A program made the translations under genes and the position numbers. This document shows, in pieces, positions 21,888 to 34,449 of a stretch of DNA of 64,000 nucleotides (position 1 is the first letter of the stretch; every line of letters begins with the position of its first letter). The DNA is from Lycorma delicatula (taxonomy: Eukaryota > Arthropoda > Insecta > Hemiptera > Fulgoridae), in assembly GCF_047948215.1 (NCBI RefSeq), contig NC_134464.1, forward strand, positions 5,466,001 to 5,530,000, in the 5' to 3' direction. The notes beneath the pieces were generated by a model. That model had not been told where the DNA came from. It did no database searches and was given only the letters and a program-made list of their open reading frames with translations.

Positions 21888-22083
21888 CCACTTAGACTCC
21901 CTTCTGAATTTTTCCCTACCGATCTAGGAGCTGCGAATGACGAACACGGAGAATGATTTCACCCGGAAATATCCACCAGGGAAAATGGAACCCAAGAATG
22001 CCGGTCGACTATTATTGGAATCTCAAGACCGATGTACCGACAGCAAATTGCATCAAAATATCCAAAAGAAGCAGATTTTAGGC
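21888..22083 (+). pseudogene. relic of a 'DEHGExFH' transposon-like protein
   Basis: Frame pieces read 'LDSLLNF', 'FFPTDLGAANDEHGE' (stop) 'FHPEIST' and, after a shift, 'GKWNPRMPVDYYWNLKTDVP' and 'KRSRF'. This matches a protein frequent in arthropod genomes, with 'HLdfFP.NlG..sDEhGErFHqdi...e.ry.Gkwnp.m.aDYcW.l.rd'. I associate it with mobile DNA but cannot name the class. Only the C-terminal ~65 residues remain. Confidence 0.55.
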
Positions 22084-22089
22084 GTGTAC

Positions 22090-24942
22090 AAATTCCATGT
22101 GTAATATCGTTACAACAAATATCGTTTTAAGTACACCCGATAGAAAGAAACCGCTTGTGTATTTGAAATAAGCGTAAAAATACTGTTAAAATTCAGCCGT
22201 TAACATTCTTTTGACAAAGACGAACTTTTGTTGTTTATTAAAAATGCCAATAGAAGCGCATGTAAAGCCCTTTCTCGTAAGGTGTTTCGAGTTAAACGAA
22301 AAGTACTCTGTCGCCTAGTTTTATGTAGGTGGATGTTCTAATTTTTAAAATGACAATTTATTTTTTAAACGATGATCAAGTCGAAATATACTCCTGCTTT
22401 CAAATTTAACATATTCGCTAAATTCTTTTTCATAAAGTTCACGCGAACAATGTTTTTATTAATCGGTTCAGCAATACGTATATTTACGGTAACTAAACGA
22501 CGATTTGAAGATTCTTTCGATCGGTAATTTAATCTTTTACCAAAAATTTAAAAAACAACCCTGAATGTTGTTTTACCACTGAAAGTGGAAACACACCTGG
22601 GGGGACGTACAGACCTCAGAATTTCTCAGTGGTATTGCGTTAAGACAATTCTTTCTCGATTTAAAAGCAAACTAAATATTAATACAAACTAATTATTAAT
22701 TTGATTTAAAAGGAGTAAAAGAAAGCATCGTAAAACTTTGTCGGCGCTCTCCATTATATTCAACAGAATTTTAAAATGGAAATAATATAATAAAATAAAG
22801 TAAAATTTAATTTTAAATACAAATTGTAAATATTACTGTTACTGAAATTTTGTTATTACAGTGAACATAGTGTTTTTATTTGGTTGCAGGAAGAAGGTTC
22901 ACCCGCCCGGAAAAGATAAAAAATTTAAGTCCGCTTTTACCTTAAAAATTAGGCCGTATTAAAATTATAATTGAGAAAATATCAATCCTAGAACAGATTA
23001 CATTTTTATCGTTAAAATTATACTGTTTTTAAAGCGTAATTACTAAAAACAATTCAAATGTTTTAGCGATTAACTTTGGATCCGGTTTGACCCTACCCTC
23101 CTTGTTCGACAGCTACTTCGTATAAAATTTTCAATAACAGCAGCAACTTGTAAAACAATAAATTATCAGAAATCGTAAAAAAATTCATAACTTTTTTGAT
23201 ATTCGTAACTTCTGTCTCACTAGCCCCCTTAAAAAAAAAAAACGTTCGCCTGTCGTCTACATTAATACTAGATACAATTAGATTTTCAATTTTGAAAACT
23301 AAAGTTAAAAAAATTGATAATTTAAGTACGGGTACCGCTCGGCCTTTTTGTATTTTGGAGCTTAAAGAATTATTTACGGCAGTAATTATTTATTTTATTT
23401 ACTCTTTTTTTTTAATATTGCAGTAAGTATTAGTGCAATTATTAAACGAATGAAACAAATACGGATATGGTGATGCTCCCTGGTCCGATGGTCAAAAATC
23501 AGGTCGACAGTAGAAGGCCAAAAAAAATATATATATATATATACACATACATACATATACGGTCGTAAGTACATATCGTAAATATGTGATCGTAGAAAAT
23601 TGAGCTTTAATGCTATGAAAAGTACTTAATACGTTACTTAAAAATTTTATATATATATATTCGTATAATACAAAATTTCATTTTTTTGGTCTACGAGTTT
23701 GAGGTACGACGCAAAAACTGTTTAAAAATAACGCTACATATCCCCTCCGATACTAAATTCAATCGATTTAAAACTTTTTTAATTTTAAGTAACATAATAA
23801 ATAATTTTATTTACTAAAGCTCAAATTTTCTACGACTAGCAAAAATAGAATAAAAAATAATTAAAAATGTTTATATCCACCTTACCGGCAAAAAAGATCT
23901 TTTGGTTTATATTGTTTCAAACCGTCATCAGGAGGTAAAAATAATATAAGTCAAAAATTAGAAATTAGAGCAGGCGTGACTGTTTGAATGTCAAAAGTAT
24001 ACTGTACTTTAAGAAATTTAAACCGACAAGTAAAAAATTAAAGGGAAAACTACCTCTGCCTTTTTTCCAAAATTTAATACCGTCGATACAGCATATATAA
24101 AAATTATTTTACCGTTTTCGAAGAACTTATGTCGAACAAATAGCGATGAAAATACAGGACGATAAACGTACGTTCGTATATCCAAAATTTTGGCCGATCG
24201 CTATACTTTCCGTGCTGCCGGAGATGTAAAAAGTATTATTTTTTATTTTATGAAGTTTTCTCTAAGTATTTCATTTTTATTTAAAGTAATTGAAACCTTA
24301 CTCGTCATTAAACGGACTAATTCCACGACTTTTTTTTTTTCGTTTATCTGAAGTCGGCGATCGGTTGTAGGTGTTTCCTCACGATTTTTAAACGAAAATT
24401 ATATAATTTTTATAGACGATTCAAAAATATTTTCCTTTTTTTTAAACGTCTTAATTCTTTACTAATACTTTGTTGCGGCTCGATAACGTTCCCGTATTCG
24501 ATCTAAATTCAAGAAAATCGGTCGGAAAACCTCGAGTAAATAAATATGATAATATATTTGCCGAATTTCAGACCCTTTGCTTTTGTTTTTACCATTCCTT
24601 TTCTAATGCGACTTCCTTTCCTTTGTGGTTTTCATACGAGCACCATTTTTTCAGGTATCTCTATAATTTAACGAAAAATGAGTTTTATTTGTTAAAAAAT
24701 GAATTTTATCTTCAAATTTTCAGTTTTAATTTATATAGTGAACGGCCGATAAAAAAAATCGGTTATTAAAAAGAAAACATTTACGAGAAATTTGCAAACT
24801 AAAGAACGTGCATCTTAAATAAAAATATGAAAAGAGAATTCGATTGAAACGGCGTAACGAGATTACTATAGATCGATTTAGCTAAAACCCTCTATAACAT
24901 AGGAATATATATTACAATTTTCCGTTTTATTATTATTATTAT

Positions 24943-24976
<34 letters not shown>

Positions 24977-25680
24977 GATGTTCGTGTACATGCATTCTTA
25001 TGTGTATGTATGCATAAATTAGTTGAAAAGTATGATTTTTTTTCTCTAACCTGCTTTTTCCATTTGGGTACGTATTTTGCGGACGCCGATTCATTCGGTA
25101 GACTTAAAAACACTGTAATGGATATTATTGTTATAATACATCGCGTATTACACATTGCTACTAACATTCTTTAAATTTTAAATTACTTATACGGTTAAAA
25201 AATAATAATAATATATTAATTTACATTTGATGATATCAAATTCTAATATTCTTTCTTACGACGATAAGAGGTGAAGACAACGGTCGAGTATTAGTCGCTT
25301 CTCCTGTCTTGGACTGTAGAACATTGACCCGCTTTACATGCATCTAACTGTACTTCTTATTTTTTCTTTTTTACCTCCCTACCTCCTTATTACTATTTAG
25401 CAGTTTCATTCTTTCTATTCGTACTTTAATTTAACCGTTTTCTCCTTTCTATTGAATCTTTTAATTATCAGTGTAATAATAATAATATATTTATATCTCG
25501 CACGCTAACTATTTTAAATGGAATTTCTTTACTCGCTTTATCATTTATTTATTTACCCGATCAAATATCGACTAATGTCTGATCGTACCCTCCTAAAAAA
25601 AGTTTTTTATTAACATTTTTTTTATAACATAACGATCGATGAGATTTATTTAAAAATATAAAAAATTACACAATTTTTTT
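22090..25680. other. AT-rich, CpG-rich region with repeat traces, no gene
   Basis: No supported gene. Repeat traces: 23090-23370 shares blocks with 43735-43960 ('tctacattaatac', 'agatacaatta', 'aaagttaaaaaa'); 24050-24160 shares blocks with 33440-33560 ('aaaatttaa..cc.tcgat', 'ccgttttcg', 'tatgtcga', 'gaaaatacagg'). TA microsatellites lie at 23527-23545 and 24944-24976. Confidence 0.5.
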
Positions 25681-25689
25681 AACGATCGC

Positions 25690-25790
25690 CGAAACTAGTC
25701 AAAATGGATTCAGAGGTGATCAAAATGGATATTTCCGTTGAAATCTGAAAACCGAGATTTTTCGCGATTACAATACTTCCTTGTACTAAA
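25690..25790 (-). repeat. partial inverted copy of the 33754-34429 repeat family
   Basis: The complement reads 'aaggaagtattgtaatcgcgaaaaat', 'tttcaacggaaatatccatttt' and 'gaatccattttgactagtttc', matching 33773-33870 with few changes. The match ends at about 25690. Confidence 0.75.
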
Positions 25791-25799
25791 GCCAAATCG

Positions 25800-26930
25800 A
25801 ATCGTTATTAGTTACTCCTCATCGCAGCTCGATAAGAAATCGATAAAGGATCAGCAGTTATTTATTAAAGCCATCTCGATGTCTTAAAACCTATCTATAT
25901 TACTGATGGAAATAAAATCTGGAATTTTCTTTCGACGTTAATTATTTAGTGGAAATTTTAACTACAGATGGAAAAAAAGTTTGTCGACTTGAAATCATAT
26001 TTAGCGAATATTTAAAAGATATAAACTAATTATAAATAAAAATGTAATTCGTAAAAATAAAAATAAATCGATTACAGATTTCCTGTTACGAATAGTTCGA
26101 TTTAGTTTTTAAGAATATCAAGAGTTCCGCCGTAAATTAACTATTGGAGAGAGGAAATTTAAAAAATGTGTAGGATTTTAATTACCCTTTGTGCCGTTTT
26201 TTAAAAATAATAATTCAGTAAAGAGTGAAAAGTAGGAGAAATGTGAACATCGTTTTCGCACTTTTTTTTGAACGTATGTTTCAAAATCTCTCGCGTTTAC
26301 TCTTCGATTCTGCGCGTTATTTGACAAGTTTTATTTTATTACACGATTCCCCAAAAAGGAGTGTAATGTATTTAGGGTATAGGTATCTATGTTCCATCGT
26401 AGCAGCTCAACGGCTGAACCGATTTAGATGTATGATCGCACGTTGGATTCCTTACATTATTAGAGCGTCATAGGCTATATAAATACATATTGTAACAAGA
26501 TCGGTATAACGGACCTGACTAACGGATCCCTGCAGATTAAGAAGAAAGTAGTAGAAAAGAACAACAAAAGGAATTCAGACGGGTATTAAAACGAATTCTT
26601 TTTCTAATCCAAACGGGTCCGTTTAACAATCGTTCTTTGTAATACTGCCAATGGCACGTATGCAGTTGTTCGAGAGAAGAGTTACCGGACCAGGGTAGGA
26701 ATTTATGGAAAAATGTAAGGGACAACAATTCTCACGCCTCAACAGTTAAGTAATTCGGGCCTGGTTCGACGAGTTAAGACGAGAAAGAAGCGAGTATAGG
26801 CGTAGTACTGCAAGTGTGTTCGAGATGATTGTGAAACGGCGTGTAGTAGAACGAGTAAAGTGAAGTCACAAGCATTCCAGTGCGGACGGTGGATGAATAC
26901 AGGAAGTTGTTCGGTGAGTTACTGATAAAC
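25800..26930. other. no gene recognised
   Basis: 26340-26470 contains 'cagctcaacggctgaaccgattt' and similar wording common in dispersed insect repeats. 26500-26930 is less AT-rich and could be 5' sequence of the LINE that follows, but shows no recognised frame. Confidence 0.35.
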
Positions 26931-26934
26931 AATT

Positions 26935-27934
26935 AGTCGCTTTTCTGGCACAACGGGATCACTGATCGTGGCGGTAACTTAACTGAAAGTTTCATCGCGC
27001 AACATAATTTTGAGGTCTTTAATGTTGCAGACCGGTTAGCCACATACGTCAGTATGGTTGACGGGCCTATTGACATTACCATTGGTAGGAACACCTCGGC
27101 AGGATCCTTAACTGGTCTGTGGTCGACGACTGCTCTAGCGACCATCCGTTGATACTTTTTGAGATAGCGAATGAGCTACGCGATGTCTACGAGTGACACT
27201 TTCCTATTTACCAGGGGCGCTTCCTGCATAGAAAGGCGGACTGGCCGAAATTTTTTTCTTTCTTGTAGTCTGGACCGGAGGTTTTTTCTCGAGACCTTGA
27301 AGGCCTGCCATTAGATGTCTGGCAGAAACTTTCACTTCTGCGGTGGTGGCGGCGGATGAAGCCGCCATTCAAAAGGCACTGGCCGGTAACATATATCTGG
27401 TTGGTGATTTCGAAATCTGACAGTAATGAAGCAGTCTTTGAATCGATGTACACACTGATGTCCAGGATCTCGGAATTTGGCCGTGGTTGGAGAAAAATTT
27501 ATGTAATGGGTCAAGCAATGTCTGTGATTTTAGTTCATAGCAATATTGTGGTGCTGAGGTTGGACAATATCTCCACCTTGCACCATGTTTGTATACGTTT
27601 ATAGAAGGCTGGGATGGAAGTAGTTTTAGTATCGTCGTATTTCTAATACGCAGATCCGATACAACAGTACTTACAAGAATGGGAAAAGATATTTTGGACC
27701 TTGCCCACGGAAAATAGTTGGAGAATTGATTTCGCTGTGGAAAATCTTACTGGTGTGATTATGAGCTCGGCGGAAAGGGCAATTCCAAGAAGTACTGGCA
27801 GGGAACATACAGCTTGTTGGTGGACGGAAGACTTAACGGAAAAGCGGAGAACTATGTTACGTAACCGTCGTAAAGCCCAACGTTCAAGAGACCTACAGGC
27901 ATGGGTTGATGCGTTCCGTGAATACATTGTTTAA
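26935..27934 (+). pseudogene. R1-like LINE: endonuclease end and linker to RT
   Basis: At about 26963-27170 the + strand reads, with small shifts, 'DRGGNLTESFIAQHNFEVFNV', 'ADRLATYVS', 'IDITIGRN' and 'SSDHPLILFEI'. These are the last blocks of an apurinic-type LINE endonuclease, 'RG..l..f......vlNv....T', 'iDvT' and 'SDH'. Farther on, 27701-27934 is open and has 'SSAERAIPRST', 'CWWTEDLTEKRRTMLRNRRKA', the Trp-Trp linker block found between endonuclease and reverse transcriptase in R1-clade elements. The RT itself is absent: a minus-strand LINE begins at 27935. Confidence 0.65.
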
Positions 27935-28737
27935 CTGGCATTTCTCCCGCCACCATCCCATTCGGTCCTAGAGCGTATGAACAAATGTCCGTGCCAAAAA
28001 CGGCTACTATGCCTCAAAAACAGTTTTAGAGACCAATAATGTAATAGCTCTTAGTGAGCTTACCTAAAAGCGTGAGCGGACTAAGCGAGGTGCCATACAT
28101 CACCTGCTTACGTGTCCCAACCACTTACTTGTCATGCAATAAAACTAAACCGGGGAGGCGCACCCCTTGTTATTATATTGAAAAGACAGTAATTTCCTGT
28201 CACGCCTCGGGCATTGAATGCCAGCTAGTACCTGTCTACCATTTAAAGTGCTTGGAACTTTATCTGGCTGGTGGCCAGCCATTATCTCTGGATCAGCTTC
28301 CCACAGCAGCACCGTAGGAGTAATTATACTTTACCCTTAACTAATCTACCGATGTCGATTGTACAACGCAACCTCATCGAGGAACTCCCATACGGTCCGA
28401 CAATGTGGCTCTCGCCACACTGACTCGCCGTTTATGAGCGTCCAATTTTCACCTTGACCTCTAAGTTCCAGGGTGGCCTGGTCTCTGCCCCCCCCCCCCC
28501 CCCAAGAGCAGGGCAGTCAAACATCATATGCTCATTTGATTGGACCTTCCTGCAGGCGCACAGCTCATCAGCTGCCAGGTGGAACCGAAACAAATATCGG
28601 TTTAAATGTACACGGTTGGAGAGCACTCAGGCTCCCGTTGCCCTTAAAAACGAAGGAGAGGCATACCATTCCCCCAGATCCTGTATAAATCTATACAATG
28701 ACTTTCCCTCAGTCGTGGCGTGCCATTATTGCTATAG
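27935..28737 (-). mobile_element. R1-like LINE 3' end, copy A
   Basis: A minus-strand piece ends at about 27935 and is truncated at about 28737. It carries the C-terminal 'LNRYLFRFHLAADELCACRK' and 'NEHMMFDCPALG' block (28626-28500), the Cys/His 'C.C.....eH..f.CP' tail of R1/Jockey-type LINE proteins, plus the 3' untranslated part. Its whole length is repeated in copy B (29037-29863). A run of 14 C (28489-28502) has shifted the frame. Confidence 0.7.
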
Positions 28738-28804
28738 GGTAGAATGATTATTTTCTTAAGTCCCTCCCGAAGCTGTCGGCGATTTTGGACGGCAAACTTT
28801 AAGG

Positions 28805-28955
28805 AACGATGCGCCAACATCAAATTCTGTTTCCTGTTAAAGAAAACAGCGGCAGAAGCGTTTAAATGCTTCGGGAAGCTTACGGGAAGAAAACTCTAAC
28901 TCTCGCCGGGAAAGAATTTACGAGTGGTTTATTCGGTTCAAATAAATAATTTAAG
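28805..28955 (+). pseudogene. mariner transposase N-terminal helix-turn-helix fragment
   Basis: The + strand reads 'ANIKFCFLLKKTAAEAFKCFG' and, one frame over, 'SNSRRERIYEWFIRFK', matching the mariner HTH_48 pattern 'qRa.IkFc..lgkt..Etf..l', 's...v..Wy.rF'. Nothing of the catalytic domain follows before LINE copy B. Confidence 0.6.
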
Positions 28956-29036
28956 TAGTACTGGCAGATAGATGGCATAAGAACCCGGACAATTCGTGTG
29001 CGGTGGTTACAGTATCAGGAAAGTTTTGGTTTGCAT

Positions 29037-30600
29037 GGCAGTTCCCCGCCAACATCCCATTCGGTCGCCCTAAAGATTAAGACCGAATGTCTGTGCCGCA
29101 AACGATTACGGAGCCTCGAAACAGTTAAGCGACCAGTCCTAACTAGCTTCTGGAGCTAACCTAATTGCGTGAGCGAACTAAGCGTGGTGCCACACACCAC
29201 CCGTTTTGTGTCCCATCGCTCACGTGTCATATACTATTAAAAATAAATAATAATAATGGGTAGGCGCAACTTGTCGACTAATAAAATATATATGACACAA
29301 TAAATTAATTTACATCGTCGAGACAGCAAGCAATTCGCTGCCACGCGTAAGTCGCTGATTGCCAGCAAGTACCTGTCCACCACATTAAAGCGTCGGAGCT
29401 TTATTGGCTGGTGGCCAGCCATCATTTTTGAGTAGCTTCCCACAGCAGCAAGGTAGGAGTGATGTTTCCCCGAAAAACTACTGATTCCGATTGAACAACG
29501 CAACGGCATCAAGGAACACACACACACGGTCCGACAATGAGGCTCTCGCCACATTGACTCGCCGCTTATGAGTGGCCAATTTTCCCCTTGACTTCTAAGT
29601 TCCAGCATGGCCTGAGTTCTGCCCCCCACCCCCAAGAGCTGTGCAGTCGAACATTATGTGTTCGTTGGGACTGGACCTCCCGCAGACGCACAGCTCATCA
29701 GCTGTTAGGCGGAACCGAAACAAATATTGAATTAAGTTCGCGTGGTTGGAGAGCAGCTGGCCACCCGTTGCCCTTAAAAACAAAGGAGAGGCATACCATC
29801 CCCCCAAGTCCTGTATAAATCTATACGATGACTTTCCCTCAGTCGTGGCGTGCCGTTATTGCTGCCATGCGTCAATCGCGAAACTGTAAACCCTCCTCCG
29901 CAGATGGGAGATAGGCAACTGTTCGAAATTTAGAACCGATGCATTGAGATCACCGATCCGCTCCGGCACAGGCTCGGCCCGAAACCGCATCCCAAATACC
30001 TCGGCCACCCTGCCTCTTCGCAACTTCCACATGGCTGCCCGAACTTTCACCGCTAAATCGATTGGGAGAGCCTTCTCCAATACGATGGTAGCCTCGTAGG
30101 AAGTTATTTTAAAAACACCAGTGCATACAATTAAGGCTCTGCGCTGGGCACTCCTTAAATTTTGAAGAAGTACTCTATTCATATCCAACCTATGCGCCCA
30201 AACGGGCGTCGCATAAAGGGTCATGCTTTCAAAGACAACTCGGTACATGATATGCATCTGACGGCCCGACAAGCCATAGTCATTCCGAGCAATCCTCCTA
30301 ATTTTGTGCATCACTGAGACGGCGTCCACCGCTACTTCCTTAATGTGGTTGTTAAACAGCAAATTTTCATAAAAAAAACACCTAGGTACTTATGAACTGT
30401 AACTTGGCCGATTAAACTGTCTTTATATTTAATGTGGGGGTTCCGACTGTACGATAATTTGCACCTTTGAGAAGCACTAACTTCGTCTTGGGCACACAAA
30501 TTTTTTAAATTTGAAAAAGCAGGACTCATGAGGAATGTTAGAGGTCCTAGACCCTCCAAAAGAAGGATTATCGTGTGACCTTCGCAATCACGTATGCGGC
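29037..30600 (-). mobile_element. R1-like LINE 3' half, copy B
   Basis: Minus strand, truncated at its 5' side near 30600. Order: 'TIILLLEGL' and 'LKNLCAQDE' (late palm of reverse transcriptase), 'HIKYKDSLIGQVTVHKYLGV' (30480-30400), then a long open part (30362-29856) with 'IMYRVVFESMTLYATPVWAH', 'LRSAQRRALIVCTGVFKITS' and 'LPIDLAVKV', the thumb/C-terminal domain of R1-type LINEs. The Cys/His tail follows at 29807-29640, then the 3' untranslated part. The YADD catalytic box is not present. Confidence 0.8.
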
Positions 30601-30859
30601 ACCGGTTTTGTGCTGCAAAAAAAAAGAAAGTGTAATAAAATCAAAATTAAGCGTAATAAACGTAGGATTAATAACGTCTATTGACGGCTTGCACTCGGGT
30701 GGCGCAGGCGTACAGATCAGTGCCGCCGGAGGCGGTACTGGTAATAACGGGAATGCCTCCAGTGGACCTCCAGTTGAACGTCTAGAAAGATATGAGGGTA
30801 GAGACACCGCGGTTGCCAGTCGATAGAGAAATGGCAAGAGAGATGGTCCGACGCGGTTA

Positions 30860-31444
30860 CCGGTAGATGGACCTTCAGGTTGATTCCGCGGATCAAGACC
30901 TTGATCGAGAGGAGATACGGGGAGGTGGACCTTTGGACGGTCCAATGCCTTACGGGTTATGGATCGTTCGAGGTCTACCTCGGTGCCAAGGGCAGGCGTG
31001 GCTCACCTCTACTTCGCTACTGTGACGACCTATACTTTTCTCAGATGTTCAAGATGGCTTCGGAGCGACCCTTTGATGAGGTGATGGAGAGTATGATTGG
31101 GACAGATGCTCGAGACGGTTTAAAAGAAAAAGAAAGAGAATAGGGTAGGTACAGTCCCTAAGTGGGGGTGGAAGGCCAGACCTCGGGGGTGGCCGGTAGG
31201 GGTCCTACAGGATCGTCGCTGCTGGGTGCCCCCGGGGGACCCCGGAAGCCCTTGCGGTAGGACCACACCCGGAGTACCTGTAGGCATGCGTGGTGACCAT
31301 GTATGTGTACCTCACTAGATGGTTCCGCCACCACTCCGTGGGTGAGGGAGGGTTTTTAGTGGGTCCCGCCTCACGCGAGAAACCCCCACACACCCAGACT
31401 AGAACCAGATTTTCCCTCGTCCAACGCAAAATAAAAAAAAAAAA
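30860..31444 (+). mobile_element. R1-like LINE C-terminus with 3' UTR and poly(A)
   Basis: The frame 30880-31143 reads 'IPRIKTLIERRYGEVDLWTV', 'QCLTGYGSFEVYL', 'GRRGSPLLRYCDD' and 'MASERPFDEVMESM', the C-terminal 'LTGHGsF..YL....r..Sp.C.yC' block of R1-clade LINEs; one expected Cys is replaced. A GC-rich 3' untranslated part follows, ending in an A run (31430-31444). This element is in the opposite orientation to copies A and B and is truncated at its 5' side. Confidence 0.75.
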
Positions 31445-31449
31445 TTCGG

Positions 31450-33740
31450 TACGGAATTCAAATTTAAAAATCAACTTTAAAAAACATTTTTTTTTAACTT
31501 TTGAAGCGGGTTTTTTTGAAGTCGATTTGATGACTAAAAATTGTATTTTGTTATATTTTTTTAACTCACCGTGTACGTTTTCTAATGTTAATCGATAAAT
31601 TGAGGTCAATCAGATTAATAGCTTTGTTCCTGTAAATTTGATGTACCCATTCTGGGATGTCACAATGCCTCCAACCATGTGTATATATAGGCCTATGCAG
31701 TTAATTTCAGAAGCATTAAAATCTACATAAAAGAAATTCTTTCAAACAGATCGGGACGCGATTGCGATAGGTCGCATTACGTTCGACTAGTATATAAATA
31801 TTTAACACCGGATGATTTTTAAATCGATCTGTCTCTCCTTGCGTACATTTCATGTATGAACGGCTTATCAGATTGTAACAAAACTTTCTAAGAGATACGA
31901 CCTTTGTTTCACCGGAAATATTTGTTAAAGATGCATTCCCTTCTTTAGGGTTCTGTATGTAATATTATCAACCGGTCGACTTGTAGTTTAATACTCGCGC
32001 GTATAGTTTACAATCGTATATCGTCGCTTATAATTTTTCACTTCGTGATTCTCTCTCGCACAAGCATGCACGCACATCAATAAGTAGATCGAGCCGAACG
32101 AACAGTGTTACGATAGTACCAGGCTAACTTTGACTGTCCTGGTCTACTTCGAAACCAGTTGTATTTTATAACATATCCTATAAAAATTATATCTTTTTTC
32201 ACGACGTAATAATTTAAATGTACGATAATAGATATCGGGTAGGGCTTAAATATTGCGCATTAAAATATTTTTTTAATCGATATGCAAGTAATTATTATAT
32301 ACGGTTGTCGAATAGATAAAAAATAATCTTAACGGTTTAAAACAGGCAAAAAAGATTTATTTCACAATCATTTTTATAAAAAAAAATATTTTTAAATAAC
32401 GCTTTTATTTAAAATGCAATAGAAGTTATAGAAGTTTCAGACATCAAAATAAATGTCGAACATTTTTAAAAAAAATATGGGCAAAGGGTCGCATAACTTT
32501 CTCGGCTTCACCTTCGACATACTATTATTTATAACACTTTTTTTAAAAATACTAATGATTTTATTATTTTTACTTAGAATCGATCAAATAGATCGATTCA
32601 AACAAATCGGAAACGATTTTACAGTCGTGTTTTTTAATTTTTAATATCTATCTCGTAACAATTTCAGTCGTATACCGGCTATTTGTAAATCGATTTAAAT
32701 AAACGAGTTATTATTTTGTTAATAATAAAAGGCTTAAAGATTTATCTAGTAAAACATTATTCGATAAAACTAATATTTAATAACGGTTGAAAAACATTTT
32801 AGCCGTTTTTAAGGCTGTTAGTCTAGTATGCTGTAAACCAAATTTCATTAAAATACGAATCCGTTCTTAAGATATAAATTTTGATCGAATAAACACAAAA
32901 TTGCGAACCGAGATTTATCTATATGAAGTTTTTGTTATTTTTATTCTCAGAGTCGGCGCTTAAGTTTGGCCAATATCTCCCTAGACACTCCGTATAGCTA
33001 TTGCTGGGAGAAAAATGGCGGACAGAGGGAAAATGAAGCGAGAGGGCATTTTTTTGTTATTTTTGATGTCCCGAATCGGTCCGTTAAGTCTGACCGACAT
33101 CTACCGGAACATCTCGTCGAGGAAAACAATTTTTTAAATACGGTTATTTATTATTTATCCCCCTCTTGTCCAGCGGGATGGAAAATCAGACTAAAAGCGA
33201 GATATATATATAGCCAAATATTTCAGCCAAATTTTAACCGTTTTAATCGACGAGTATTTGAGATATGAAGTGAAGACCGTTTAGAAATAATATTAAATAT
33301 CTCCCACCCTTAATTTGGATCGACTTAAAATTTTGAAATTTTAAATAACTTAAGTATATTTCGTCGTACGAAAGTTCAATTTCCTACAATTACTATACTA
33401 AAGGTCAAAAATCGAAACGGTGAAAACTAGCCCTCCTGCTTTTTAAATTTTTCCAAAAATTTAACGCCATCGATTACCCGTGTATAGATTTCTTAAGCCG
33501 TTTTCGGAAAATTTATGTCGATTCGGTCCGGTGATGTTAATGAGAATACAGGCCGACACATGTACGTGCATTCATCTTCTAGAAATCTCTACGGGAATCG
33601 TGAAACATCGACGTTCGCGAAAAAACACGACATCAAAATTTGAGACCGATCTATATACTTTCCCTTTGTAGCTGCTGTATAGCAGCGATATAACTATCGC
33701 CAGAAAAATAAGGAGTAAATTAATGTGTTCCTTTACAATC
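31450..33740. other. AT-rich, CpG-rich, no gene seen
   Basis: No supported gene. 33240-33670 contains wording shared with 24050-24160 and resembles a dispersed non-coding repeat. Confidence 0.45.
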
Positions 33741-33753
33741 TTTGAGTCTTCTT

Positions 33754-34429
33754 ACTTCCTTGTTCGAAGTAAAGGAAGTATTGTGATCGCGAAAAATTTC
33801 GGTTTTCAAATTTCAACGGAAATATCCATTTTGACCATCCCTCCTGAATCCATTTTGACTAGTTTCAGCGTGACGTCTGTGTAAGTATGTATCTCCCATA
33901 ACTCGAAAAACGATTAGCCGTAGGATGTTAAAATTTTGGATTTTAGACTGTTGTGACATCTAGTTGTGCACCCCCTTTCTGATCGCAATCGACTGAACCA
34001 AAAGCGTCCAAAAAAGCCCAAAATCCCCAAACATTTTATTTTGGACTTTTTCTTAACCGCACTAATAAGCCCTCATCGAGTGCTTTTCAACGAAATATCA
34101 TAAGCGGTACTTATTTTCATCGGTTTCAGAGTTATAGCCGAATGAAATTTTAATTAATGAAATATTTGGATCTTACAAGGTGAAGGCAATCGGTTCGATC
34201 AGATTTCATCACCTTTTTTTAATTTTTCTTTTTTTTTAAATTTAAATATATTGAATTATTAATAATTATTAATCTCTGTAAAAAAAAGTTTTACGATAAA
34301 TAATAATTCAATAATAACAATAAAATAAAATTCTGAAAAAATATCAGAAATTATTAATAAAATAAAATTTTTGTACTTTTCATTTAAAAAAAAATCTGCA
34401 TATGTAATTTAATGGGCGTACAAGGAAGT
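33754..34429. mobile_element. 676-bp terminal-inverted-repeat element (non-coding)
   Basis: The left end 'acttccttgttcg' and the complement of the right end 'acttccttgtacg' agree at 12 of 13 positions. The first 115 bases reappear inverted at 25690-25790, and the last 65 at 17965-18006, so this is a family with independent partial copies. No coding frame is seen inside. The target duplication is not clear, so the superfamily is open. Confidence 0.6.
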
Positions 34430-34449
34430 CATGCGGTTCCCATATCGTT

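Noticed and set aside
31205..31609. 134-codon minus-strand and 102-codon plus-strand frames
   Set aside because: They cover the GC-rich 3' UTR and poly(A) tail of a LINE; frames are chance.
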